A DNA stretch of 7,313 bases from an uncultured Clostridia bacterium (GCA_945947715.1 CAMEYZ010000115.1:1-7313), one strand, 5' to 3'; counted from the first letter of the stretch, positions 1 to 6,780 are shown. Notes: a model not told the origin generated them from the letters alone. Made by a program: numbers and translations.

Positions 1-73
1 TTTCAGACTTAACAAATACTGAATCCTCATTTATTTTCCGTCTGCCGCATTCGCTTATGTATGCGTATTCCAT
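1..73 (-). CDS. PP2C-family Ser/Thr protein phosphatase, N-terminal fragment (cut by window edge)
   Basis: Only the first 24 residues are inside the window. They contain G10-x-R12-x-x-N15-E16-D17, which matches the G-x-R-x-x-N-E-D motif near the start of bacterial PP2C (PPM) phosphatases; the Asp of that motif normally binds a catalytic metal ion. Such enzymes remove phosphate from Ser/Thr and usually act in the cytoplasm against a partner kinase. The ATG at 73 is preceded by GAAAGGGG (86-79) with a 5-nt spacer, so the start is well supported. It begins 16 nt after the stop of the kinase gene, so the two are almost certainly co-transcribed, as is usual for STPK/PP2C pairs. The motif is short, but its position at the N-terminus and its kinase neighbour make the call fairly safe. 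Full length and active site cannot be judged. Confidence 0.8.
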   Translation of the reverse strand, partial: MEYAYISECGRRKINEDSVFVKSE

Positions 74-89
74 ATATGCCCCTTTCTGC

Positions 90-1574
90 TTACTGACCGT
101 CTTTGTTCTCTTTATCCACCATTGTAAAGCTGTTCCCGCAAAGTTCAATGTAACGGCTAATATCATTACTTATGTCTGCGGAAAGATATTTCTCTCCCGA
201 ACGATAGAAAATTTGCGCATCACGCTCAAATACACTTTCGCAATTCTTTTCATACAGCTTACCGCAGCAGATAAGCTCGATACTGCTGCCGCTTTCCTTG
301 TAATAAAGCAGGTATGCTGTTTCGGAAGTATTCAGTGCAAATGCTGCGCAGAAGTAATATTCATTTTCGCCGTCCCCGTCCATATCCTCCATGACATAGC
401 TGTACACAGGCTTATCCTTTTCAAAATCAAAGCCGTGCTCGCTGACATATTCGCTGAATGAATTTATAGCGGGCGGTATTATCGCTACCCCAAAGGACTG
501 CGTAATTGGAGTGTCCTCTTCCTCCAAATAAGTCGGTTCTATAGGTGCTATGGGAGAACCGACAGACGGCTTTATTTTAAGAAGATCTGATGGGTCATAG
601 GCAGCGGCTTTTTCGGTATTGGCGAGGTCAATAACCAGCCTTCCTCTGATATACGCTTCATCTTCGTAAGTCGGCAGACCGTACATTACTGTGGGAGAAT
701 AGGGTTCACAGCTTGGTGCCACAGTCACTATTTCGATCCTTTGGGAGGTCTGAGGAGCTTCTGTGTACTGTGGGGCTGATTCGTCCGTTGTCTGCAAAGC
801 AATAGTATTTTCGGCGTCCGTATCAGACAGCTTATATGCGGAAAATGCCGCAGCGATAATGACCGCAGCCGCCAAAGCTGCCGCAATGATCGGCTTTTTC
901 CGAGAAGCTGCCTTTCCGTTTTCATACAGAACGTTATACAGCTCGTCCATGCTCTGCAAACGGTCTTCCTTATTTACAGCAAGACCCTTCATTATTACCG
1001 CTTCACAGGCAGGTGGGACATTATCGCAAAGCTCCGACAACGGCGTAAGCTCTGCCGAATCCTGTATGCGTGCCACAGAATCGGGGGGCTTTTTTCCCGT
1101 TATCATGCGGTATAATACGGCACAAACAGCATACACATCAGTCCAGGGTCCCTGACCGCCATGACGGCTGTACTGTTCAAACGGCGCATATCCGTATTTC
1201 ACTATTACCGACATACTTTTTTCGTCGGAATAATTCCTTGATGCGCCGAAATCTATCAGCACAGGACCGAGTTTTTCCGTAATGATAATATTGTCGGGAC
1301 TGATATCCCTGTGTATTATCCCTTCCTTTTCTATTTTGTCCAAAGCGGAGATAATGGGCGCAATAAGTGTAAATGCCTTTTCGGGTGTTAGCTTTCCGCC
1401 GTTATTTTCAAGATACTCTTTGAGGGAAATACCCTCAACGAAATTCATGATTATGTAGCCTGTGTTATTTTCACTGATATAGTTTTTTACATTTACAATA
1501 TTTCTTATACCGTCAAATTTTGCAAGCTTGGCAGCCTCCTGTTTAAAGCGCTTCATCCCATTGGAATAATCCAT
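90..1574 (-). CDS. Ser/Thr protein kinase, C-terminal part: C-lobe, membrane segment, outer domain (gene broken by a -1 frame change)
   Basis: This is the downstream 494 codons of a gene that begins at 1858 in another frame; joined, the protein is about 589 aa. Residues below are numbered from the ATG at 1574, which is probably not a true start because it lies inside the kinase fold. Visible kinase features are an alpha-C Glu near E13, the catalytic loop HRDISPDN (88-95), DFG (108-110), the activation-segment end around GYAPFEQY (128-135), and WTDVYA (144-149). A hydrophobic Ala/Ile-rich stretch at about 228-247 after basic residues is a single membrane span. A Thr/Ser/Pro-rich linker and an outer domain follow; D397-M-D-G-D-G-E-N-E405 resembles a calcium-binding DxDGDG loop. 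The substrate is unknown. The stop is 16 nt before the PP2C start. If the frame change is real, this part alone lacks the ATP-binding lobe and would be inactive. Confidence 0.85.
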   Translation of the reverse strand: MDYSNGMKRFKQEAAKLAKFDGIRNIVNVKNYISENNTGYIIMNFVEGISLKEYLENNGGKLTPEKAFTLIAPIISALDKIEKEGIIHRDISPDNIIITEKLGPVLIDFGASRNYSDEKSMSVIVKYGYAPFEQYSRHGGQGPWTDVYAVCAVLYRMITGKKPPDSVARIQDSAELTPLSELCDNVPPACEAVIMKGLAVNKEDRLQSMDELYNVLYENGKAASRKKPIIAAALAAAVIIAAAFSAYKLSDTDAENTIALQTTDESAPQYTEAPQTSQRIEIVTVAPSCEPYSPTVMYGLPTYEDEAYIRGRLVIDLANTEKAAAYDPSDLLKIKPSVGSPIAPIEPTYLEEEDTPITQSFGVAIIPPAINSFSEYVSEHGFDFEKDKPVYSYVMEDMDGDGENEYYFCAAFALNTSETAYLLYYKESGSSIELICCGKLYEKNCESVFERDAQIFYRSGEKYLSADISNDISRYIELCGNSFTMVDKENKDGQ

Positions 1575-1858
1575 GCAGTATCGTAAAAGGCTTTTATGTC
1601 AGTACGTCCCATTCTTGATGACAGCCCACGGGGAAAGTATTCCTTTACTGCGCATTTGCTGTTAAGCGTTTTATCATATGCTGCATAGGTGATACCAAAG
1701 CCGCCTTCTCCTATCACTTTTCCTATCTCGTATCTTCCGCCTATAATTATCCCCGGATCAAGACAAGCTTCGGGACAATGATATTCCGATATATTATAAC
1801 CGCATGAAGGACATATGCTGTCGGAACCTATCTCCTTAAAGCAATTTATACAACGCAT
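1553..1858 (-). CDS. Ser/Thr protein kinase, N-terminal part: zinc ribbon and ATP-binding N-lobe (same gene as 90-1574)
   Basis: The true start of the kinase gene is the ATG at 1858, with GGGTGA six nt upstream. C3-x-x-C6 and C16-x-x-C19 form a zinc-ribbon-like pair typical of this kinase type in Clostridia. The kinase domain starts near R42-Y43. The glycine loop is G50-E-G-G-F-G55 and the ATP-anchoring lysine is K72 in the sequence AVKEYFP. The reading frame stays kinase-like until about A95 (YDTA), then gives five unrelated residues and a stop at 1553. Kinase homology resumes in the -1 frame at about 1574 with DYSNGMKRF. Thus G-loop and Lys are in one frame, HRD and DFG in the other, so these are two halves of one gene. 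No canonical slippery heptamer is visible at the junction, so a one-base deletion or a sequence error is the simplest reading. The gene follows the HTH gene by 87 nt containing a hairpin. Confidence 0.85.
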   Translation of the reverse strand: MRCINCFKEIGSDSICPSCGYNISEYHCPEACLDPGIIIGGRYEIGKVIGEGGFGITYAAYDKTLNSKCAVKEYFPRGLSSRMGRTDIKAFYDTAWIIPMG

Positions 1859-1903
1859 TATTCATCACCCAATAATATTTCTGCTTACCTGACGGTATGA
1901 TGC

Positions 1904-1936
1904 GGGTGTTTCTCCATCATTTGCGGAGAAACACCC
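1904..1936 (-). terminator. 12-bp perfect inverted repeat between the HTH and kinase genes
   Basis: GGGTGTTTCTCC (1904-1915) is the exact reverse complement of GGAGAAACACCC (1925-1936), with a 9-nt loop. It lies 9 nt after the HTH gene's stop and 45 nt before the kinase start. Neither strand has a T run after the stem, so it does not look like an efficient intrinsic terminator. It could be a partial terminator, an mRNA-stabilising or processing hairpin that sets kinase level relative to the upstream genes, or a protein-binding site. The stem is certain from the sequence; its role is inferred. Confidence 0.45.
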
Positions 1937-1945
1937 ATCGAAAAT

Positions 1946-2281
1946 CTATTCTGTTTCCTCGGACGTATCGGGACAGGGCAGCATTTCATCATCGGAACAA
2001 TTATGAATGCACTTTTTATTGGGATTATAGGAATATTCCCATATATCCGAAAAAGTAAGCAACGGATCCTGACACATCATACACATCATAAGAAAATTCT
2101 CATAAGGATTAGCGGCATACAAATACCCGAGTCTGCATTTTGTCAGCGTTTCATTGGTATTCCTTACAAAATTATAGTAGTTGCGCTTAACATCAACATT
2201 ATTCCGCATTGCAAACGTTTTTTCCGCAGCAATAATAAAGCAGAGCGTTACCACATCAAACCTTTCGGGCTGCTTTATCCC
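1946..2281 (-). CDS. XRE-like HTH protein, C-terminal part (read in the -1 frame)
   Basis: This frame continues the protein of 2275-2631 after a -1 shift at the A6 run; joined, the product is about 228 aa. It opens with GIKQPERFDVVTLCFIIA. Placed after ISDLKK of the upstream frame, this reproduces the end of an XRE-type HTH fold (pattern I-S-x-x-x-x-G-x-x-x-P followed by a hydrophobic helix). The match across the junction is the main evidence that both frames encode one protein. The rest is unfamiliar: an aromatic-rich middle, a MCMMC cluster, and a Cys- and acid-rich tail (KKCIHNC, then a DE-rich end). The only independent start would be a GTG at 2254 with no good ribosome site, so separate translation is unlikely. 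Stop is TAG at 1946-1948. The exact function is not known. Confidence 0.6.
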   Translation of the reverse strand, partial: GIKQPERFDVVTLCFIIAAEKTFAMRNNVDVKRNYYNFVRNTNETLTKCRLGYLYAANPYENFLMMCMMCQDPLLTFSDIWEYSYNPNKKCIHNCSDDEMLPCPDTSEETE

Positions 2282-2287
2282 TTTTTT
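2235..2287 (-). promoter_or_regulatory. Candidate programmed -1 frameshift signal (A AAA AAG heptamer plus downstream stem)
   Basis: In the zero frame the mRNA reads CTA AAA AAG GGA TAA, so the heptamer A AAA AAG (2287-2281) sits in exact slippery phase. It is the same heptamer used by dnaX in E. coli. The -1 frame then reads GGG ATA AAG and stays open to 1946. Two nt after the heptamer, ATAAAGCAG (2278-2270) can pair perfectly with CTGCTTTAT (2243-2235) around a 26-nt loop. An AGGA sits about 16 nt upstream, farther than the usual 10-14 nt for a stimulatory anti-SD site. The stem is AU-rich and its spacer is shorter than typical, so the signal is suggestive only. An A7-to-A6 deletion would give the same picture. 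Confidence 0.4.
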
Positions 2288-2631
2288 AGGTCGGAAATAC
2301 GTTTCCTGTTAAACCGCCTTTCACCGAAAAGTCCGCATAATACAGATTGAGTCATAGGGCACAGATTTCCGTGGCTGTCAATGGGTACGCCCGCATATAT
2401 CCGTCGCTCAATATCCAGCGCACTGATGCTTTCGGGGTTTTTTGGAGGAAGAGTTTTGCCCATATTCTCATTTTCATAATTGATATTTTCGGAGATTACC
2501 TCACAAGCCTCATCATACAGGCTTTCAAAAACATCTCTGATGGTTTCCGATTGCTTTGTGCCCTTATATTCTCCGAGGAAATTCATAAGCTCATCGTCAC
2601 TGACAATTCGCATAAGATAATCCTGTATCAT
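2275..2631 (-). CDS. XRE-like HTH protein, N-terminal part (zero frame)
   Basis: The zero frame gives 118 aa. The start is taken at 2631, where ATGA overlaps the upstream gene's TGA by 4 bp, the same arrangement as in the rightward operon (5477-5480). An earlier in-frame ATG at 2667 would overlap the upstream gene by 40 bp and is less likely. No strong ribosome site is seen, which suits translational coupling. Residues 1-90 are acidic and probably helical, with no recognised domain. Residues 93-118 (MTQSVLCGLFG, then RISDLKKG) resemble the first helices of an XRE/Cro HTH (M-T-Q-x-x-L, G, I-S-x-L), though the gap before I-S is about three residues longer than usual. The frame stops right after KKG in the middle of that fold, and the missing part is in the -1 frame (1946-2281). 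The DNA-binding role is inferred and tentative. Confidence 0.65.
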   Translation of the reverse strand: MIQDYLMRIVSDDELMNFLGEYKGTKQSETIRDVFESLYDEACEVISENINYENENMGKTLPPKNPESISALDIERRIYAGVPIDSHGNLCPMTQSVLCGLFGERRFNRKRISDLKKG

Positions 2632-3938
2632 AGGCTGCTTGATATCGTGCTTAAGCTGTTGAAGCATCTTGTTTCAGATGCTACTTTGGCGGCTTCAAGA
2701 TAGTTTTTGGGGTTTATAATCCCCTTGTCTATCATAAGCTTTGTGACAGCCTTGCTGTTTAATGACAGCAGAGGCAGCATCAGCTGTGTGACCTTTTCCT
2801 CCTGCTGGGGAAGCTTGATATCAAAGGACAGCAGCTTTTTTGCCGCGGAGACTGAAAAAAAACTGATATTAGGAAGATTTTCAGAAAAGTCAATAGTTAT
2901 CCTCCTATCGCCGAAAAGCTTTTTGCTGATAAATCTCATGTCATAGCAGCATTTTGTGTCATTAAATTTAATATTGATATTATCAGCTCCGGCTGTCTCG
3001 ATGACCTTGTCGGATTCATATCCGGAGCTGATATCCGAATAATTTATCACGGTTATCGGCGGCAGCTTTTCGGAGAGACTTACCATATCAGCCTCTCCGA
3101 GTTTTTTCATCGTGATTAACAGAAGCTTGTATATTTTGTCATTTATCACCTGAGAAGCAAACTCTGTGAGGGTAGGCGGTGTGGTACCGGTATATCCCAG
3201 CTCGGTATAAAAATTTTTTACAAGATATTCTATTGTATCGGGATATCCTGTCAGATATGAGAAAAGCTGATCAATTGAGGGGACGATACCGGTATCGAAC
3301 ATTTCTTTGAGAGACTCGCTGTCTCTGAAAATAGCTGCAGAAGCTGCCGCTGTTACATATCCATATTGGTCCGTTAAATAATGCTTGGGAATATTATTTT
3401 GTTCCATATTCACGGTGAATCTGCTGATATAATAATTAATCAATGATTTTCTGTCGCATATCATAATAAAGTACAGCACATTAAAAAAATTATTGGACAC
3501 GTCAAAGCAGATATGAACGATATCATTATCTATCATCGGCTTGAGTATATCGTCCAAGCCGGTCAAGCAGGCTGTCAGAAATGTTGTCTGCTTGATGTAG
3601 TTTTCGGGGACCCAGATGCTGGAAAATCCGTGAATGTCACAGTCGCATTTACGCTGCAGGTCATATAATAATTTCAGCCCTTCATGGTCTGACTTTACCG
3701 TAAAGATCTGCTGGAGAAGTATTATACAGATCTTATATTCAGCGAGCATTTTTGTTTTGACAGGATTTTTGCTGCTGAGCTTTTTTATTCTGTCGGTAAG
3801 CTCTCTTAATTCGTTTTGGCAATTGCCGTTAACCGCAGCTCTTAGTGTTTTGTCGATCAGCTCATAGTCATTGTAAGCTGTACGATCGCACGAAAGCAGG
3901 TCATTTTCCATTCCATAGTCAAATACCAAGTCAGCCAT
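2628..3938 (-). CDS. Uncharacterised helical-repeat (ankyrin-like) protein, 436 aa
   Basis: I do not recognise a named family. The protein has no signal peptide or membrane span and appears mostly alpha-helical, with repeated helix pairs of the form x-x-L-L-I-D-x-G that recall degenerate ankyrin repeats (for example 128-140, 207-219 and 396-425). Such folds usually bind other proteins. Its C-terminus, SETRCFNSLSTI (421-432), aligns without gaps to IERKCLDALNVI at the end of the divergent 446-aa protein. A block around 280-325 also matches that protein's PVLDEKLYIT region in layout. It is therefore a distant paralog of both rightward genes. The start at 3938 has AAGGGAG (3952-3946) 7 nt upstream. 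It is the first gene of the leftward operon and overlaps the next by 4 bp (ATGA). The C-terminal match shows this frame is intact to its own stop. Confidence 0.75.
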   Translation of the reverse strand: MADLVFDYGMENDLLSCDRTAYNDYELIDKTLRAAVNGNCQNELRELTDRIKKLSSKNPVKTKMLAEYKICIILLQQIFTVKSDHEGLKLLYDLQRKCDCDIHGFSSIWVPENYIKQTTFLTACLTGLDDILKPMIDNDIVHICFDVSNNFFNVLYFIMICDRKSLINYYISRFTVNMEQNNIPKHYLTDQYGYVTAAASAAIFRDSESLKEMFDTGIVPSIDQLFSYLTGYPDTIEYLVKNFYTELGYTGTTPPTLTEFASQVINDKIYKLLLITMKKLGEADMVSLSEKLPPITVINYSDISSGYESDKVIETAGADNINIKFNDTKCCYDMRFISKKLFGDRRITIDFSENLPNISFFSVSAAKKLLSFDIKLPQQEEKVTQLMLPLLSLNSKAVTKLMIDKGIINPKNYLEAAKVASETRCFNSLSTISSSL

Positions 3939-3981
3939 AGCTTTTCTCCCTTCATATAACGCGTGTTCAATTTTCTTTCCT

Positions 3982-4006
3982 GCCGACGCACAGACGTCGG
4001 CTTTTT
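3982..4006 (+). terminator. Intrinsic terminator-like hairpin in the divergent intergenic region
   Basis: GCCGACG (3982-3988) pairs with CGTCGGC (3995-4001) around a 6-nt loop and is followed by TTTTT (4002-4006). This is a good Rho-independent terminator for rightward transcription. Its place is odd, because no rightward gene ends here: the gene to the left runs leftward. It also falls inside the predicted 5' leader of the leftward operon, where the same stem would form without a T run. It may block antisense transcription, attenuate the rightward operon, or end a short RNA. Confidence 0.65.
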
Positions 4007-4022
4007 GCTATGTTATGAGTAT

Positions 4023-4051
4023 ATCATATCAGCAAAGGGAGTTTTTTTCAA
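4023..4051 (-). promoter_or_regulatory. Sigma-A-type promoter of the leftward operon
   Basis: On the minus strand, TTGAAA (4051-4046) and TATGAT (4028-4023) are separated by exactly 17 nt, close to the TTGACA/TATAAT consensus. Transcription would start near 4016 and give a leader of roughly 78 nt before the ATG at 3938, including the hairpin at 3982-4001. No equally convincing promoter was found for the rightward genes in the same interval. Confidence 0.7.
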
Positions 4052-4139
4052 AATTGAAGAAAATCCTTATGAGCAGCGTGATATCATTTATTACAGGAAG
4101 AGGGGCGCTGCGATGCCCTGAAAGAAAGGAGAAATGGCT

Positions 4140-5480
4140 ATGGAGGATATCAGTGATTTTAAGCTCCTGGCAGAAACAGAGCAGCTTCTTATGGAGGCGC
4201 CGGAAGGAAAGGTCTCAGCTGAGGACTTTGCCGCTCTCGAGGATAAGTTTTTTGTCGCGGCAGACAATAAATATTATCATCACTTTTCATTTGAAAAATG
4301 GTATCCTACCCGTTATAATGATCTGGATAATATACTGGAGGACAGCGTTATAGATCTTATGTCCGCATATGCCTGCAGCTATCCCGAAAAATTTTTGAAG
4401 CATGACCATAGAAAGCTTCAGGCACCGCTTGTCCATGGGTTGATATTATGCATCATATCGGGTCAGAAGCAGGCTGAAGCTCTGGCGGAGGCTCTTTTTA
4501 TTGAGCCTATAGATTATGAGATGGCTTCATGTGCTATGGCGTGCGGTATACTCAGCAGAAACCTCGACTTTTTAAATAATTTGCTCGATATGTATGAAAT
4601 AAAGGCGCACTTCTATGACTGCTTTTGCATGGATATGTATGCCCGTGCTTCCGATATGGGCATTGCGGATTTGTTTGACGATATGCTGAAGAACGCGTCC
4701 TATGAGGATATAAAAAAGCTTATCAAGGATTGGAGCATGCTGGGGGTATATCCCTTTTCAACAGAGGATAACAGGATAAATAAATATGAGATAGAGTACA
4801 TATATGAGCTGGTGAGCAAGACCCCCCGTGCATGGGATGGCAGAAGCGTTTCTGACACTGTAAATGAGCTTATCTGGGATTGCGGTATCCACAGCAGCTT
4901 TTCGTATGATTTCTTTTCTGATGATTCATCAGAAGATGCGACAGAGCATTTGGCGCGCGCATGGGATTTTATGAAGGAGCACGGTCTGAGCTTCAGAGAC
5001 CTGGGCCATCTGCCGACAATAAATAATAAAAGCAGCTCTAAAGCACAGGACAAGCTCCTGTTTTTAAAGGAGCATCTTTTTCCTGTGCTTGATGAAAAGC
5101 TGTATATTACTGTGAATGACTATTCCATTGGTGATAGAAGGCTTATTATGGATATTATCGACGATATAGGCAGCAGCAGGGTGGCTCTTGACTGCACGAC
5201 GCGGAGAAATTCCTTCCACAGCATAACGCTCAGGCCGAGTATCATCTCGCCGCTTATCAGAAAGGGCGTGAAGGTCGTTCTTGACGAGAATATCAGAAAT
5301 AGCTGCTTTATCTATGAGCTGCTAAACTGCGGAATCAGTCTGCTGGAGGTCATGCTGAATAAAGACGTTTTTTCCGATGAACAGCTCGGTGTTATCACGG
5401 ATATATGCATTGAGAGAAAATGCCTGGACGCATTGAACGTTATCAGAAAGAATTTGTCACAAAGGAAGGGTGAAAAATGA
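4140..5480 (+). CDS. Uncharacterised helical-repeat (ankyrin-like) protein, 446 aa, first gene of rightward operon
   Basis: The family is not one I can name. The protein is soluble, acidic and predicted largely alpha-helical, with no signal peptide. Blocks shared with the next gene are SYPE (80-83), AWDFMKEHGL (274-283), PVLDEKLYIT (315-324), LDC (350-352) and LNVIRK (432-437). The spacing between the last blocks is nearly equal in both, so they are clear paralogs and probably arose by tandem duplication. C-terminal helix pairs (LLEVMLNKDVFSDEQ and following) look ankyrin-like, which suggests protein binding. Two ATGs compete: 4134 is only 2 nt from the AGGAG ending at 4131, while 4140 is 8 nt away, so 4140 is preferred. 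The stop overlaps the next start by 4 bp (ATGA). No catalytic motif is visible. Confidence 0.75.
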   Translation: MEDISDFKLLAETEQLLMEAPEGKVSAEDFAALEDKFFVAADNKYYHHFSFEKWYPTRYNDLDNILEDSVIDLMSAYACSYPEKFLKHDHRKLQAPLVHGLILCIISGQKQAEALAEALFIEPIDYEMASCAMACGILSRNLDFLNNLLDMYEIKAHFYDCFCMDMYARASDMGIADLFDDMLKNASYEDIKKLIKDWSMLGVYPFSTEDNRINKYEIEYIYELVSKTPRAWDGRSVSDTVNELIWDCGIHSSFSYDFFSDDSSEDATEHLARAWDFMKEHGLSFRDLGHLPTINNKSSSKAQDKLLFLKEHLFPVLDEKLYITVNDYSIGDRRLIMDIIDDIGSSRVALDCTTRRNSFHSITLRPSIISPLIRKGVKVVLDENIRNSCFIYELLNCGISLLEVMLNKDVFSDEQLGVITDICIERKCLDALNVIRKNLSQRKGEK

Positions 5481-6778
5481 ACTACAATATTAGTATGATA
5501 AAGCTTGTGATGAGGATAAATCAGTGTGTGAGCGAGGGCTCCTCTGTGGAGGAGTATATCCGGCTATGGGAAGAGCTTATGGAAAAAATGAACGAAGTCC
5601 AAGGCATAATTATCAACTATGGACTTATAGATAATGAAAGAATAATAGAGAATGTTGTTCTGAAATTTGTTTCCTCGTTTGCAGAGAGTTATCCCGAAGA
5701 GTTTATGAAACAGGACCTGCAAGGAAAGGAGCGGTATGTTATCAGGGCAATGGACCGCGCTATTTTTCAGGGACGAAGTACCGCTGAGATATTGATGAAG
5801 AAGCTTGCTGATAGCTCAATACCTGAATGGAGCACATTACTTTCAAACGTCTTACTCTCGACGATATTCAGCGATAATCTCCGCTTTTTTGACTATCTCC
5901 TGAGCCTGCCTGAAAAGCCGATAAGCTATATAACCTTGAATGAATACTGCTATCTTTCTGACAACGGCAGATATGACCTGCTTGACAGAATATTCACAGG
6001 AGCTTCAAAGGACGAGATGACCGCCTTTTTAAACAAGTTCTCCTCGCTCATGGATATCGTGCCGCAAAGGTCTGATATTGAGTACATGTATGAGGCCGCC
6101 GGATATATTGAGGGGAGCAGCAGCGATGAGCGTGCTGAGATCGTAAATAGTCTGATTGAGGAAACGAACGATTCAATTACATTCAGATATGTCGTGAAGA
6201 AAGAGATAGAAGAATACATTGCTTCGGGGGACTGCGGTATTGTTCGCTCGTGGAGGTTTATGAAGGAGCATGGACTGAAATTCCACAATCTGAAATACTT
6301 TATCAACTTTGAGACTATGGCAACTGATAAATTTGAAAATGAAATTATCGTTTCCCTGATGAAAGAATATCTGGTGCCTGTTCTTGACGATAAGGTGTAT
6401 ATTACGATTAGGTATTATCTGATGCTGGAGGACGACCACAGGGATATGCTTTTGAAGCTTGTTGATACTATCGGAGGCAGCAGGATAATTCTGGACTGCA
6501 GGGAATATCAGGATGAGTTATGCTTCTCGGCAGATGCTCCAGATGTCAGTCTTTTGAAGCTGCTAAAAAAAGCGCCCGATGTTATTATCAGCGAGGACTT
6601 AAAAAGCAGTGGTTTTGCTACGTTGATTCTGGACAGCGCAAAGGTGCTGCAGTGTCTGCTAAACGACGGGAAGCTCACCGATGAGCAGATAGACTGTCTT
6701 ATCGGTATGTGCGCGGAGAAAAGGCGGCCTGACCCGCTGAACGTTATCAGAAAATATTTGAAAAAGCATAATAAATGA
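5477..6778 (+). CDS. Uncharacterised helical-repeat (ankyrin-like) protein, 433 aa, second gene of rightward operon
   Basis: Paralog of the preceding protein over most of its length. Matching blocks are SYPE (71-74), SWRFMKEHGL (258-267), PVLDDKVYIT (301-310), LDC (339-341) and LNVIRK (421-426). The N-terminal 40 residues differ from the paralog and are rich in charged helix formers. No signal peptide, membrane span or enzyme motif is seen, and the last third again shows ankyrin-like helix pairs. The start is fixed by the ATGA overlap with the upstream stop and by GGAAGGG ending 6 nt before the ATG. The frame is intact, and a strong inverted repeat begins 2 nt after the stop. Similar size and gene pairing suggest the two products act together, perhaps as a complex; this is inference. 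Confidence 0.75.
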   Translation: MNYNISMIKLVMRINQCVSEGSSVEEYIRLWEELMEKMNEVQGIIINYGLIDNERIIENVVLKFVSSFAESYPEEFMKQDLQGKERYVIRAMDRAIFQGRSTAEILMKKLADSSIPEWSTLLSNVLLSTIFSDNLRFFDYLLSLPEKPISYITLNEYCYLSDNGRYDLLDRIFTGASKDEMTAFLNKFSSLMDIVPQRSDIEYMYEAAGYIEGSSSDERAEIVNSLIEETNDSITFRYVVKKEIEEYIASGDCGIVRSWRFMKEHGLKFHNLKYFINFETMATDKFENEIIVSLMKEYLVPVLDDKVYITIRYYLMLEDDHRDMLLKLVDTIGGSRIILDCREYQDELCFSADAPDVSLLKLLKKAPDVIISEDLKSSGFATLILDSAKVLQCLLNDGKLTDEQIDCLIGMCAEKRRPDPLNVIRKYLKKHNK

Positions 6779-6780
6779 AA

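Noticed and set aside
728..1282. Open frames on both strands inside the kinase gene
   Set aside because: They overlap a region with clear kinase motifs, have no ribosome sites or recognisable domains, and are frame shadows.
1946..2254. GTG at 2254 as the start of an independent 102-aa gene
   Set aside because: No ribosome site is visible, and the sequence before it in the same frame completes the HTH fold begun in the other frame.
2631..2667. ATG at 2667 as the start of the HTH gene
   Set aside because: It would overlap the upstream gene by 40 bp. The in-frame ATG at 2631 gives the usual ATGA coupling overlap seen also at 5477-5480.
2628..2667. A frameshift joining the 436-aa protein to the HTH protein
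   Set aside because: The end of the 436-aa frame (ETRCFNSLSTI) aligns with the natural C-terminus of the paralogs (ERKCLDALNVI), so its own stop is genuine and the next frame is a separate gene.
4102..4119. Short GGGC/GCCC inverted repeat just before the ribosome site of the first rightward gene
   Set aside because: Only a 4-bp core stem; too weak to claim as a regulatory structure.
4011..4133. A promoter for the rightward operon, such as TTGAAG at 4054-4059 or TTGCTA at 4005-4010
   Set aside because: No -10 element with acceptable match and 16-18 nt spacing was found for either; the site cannot be placed from sequence alone.
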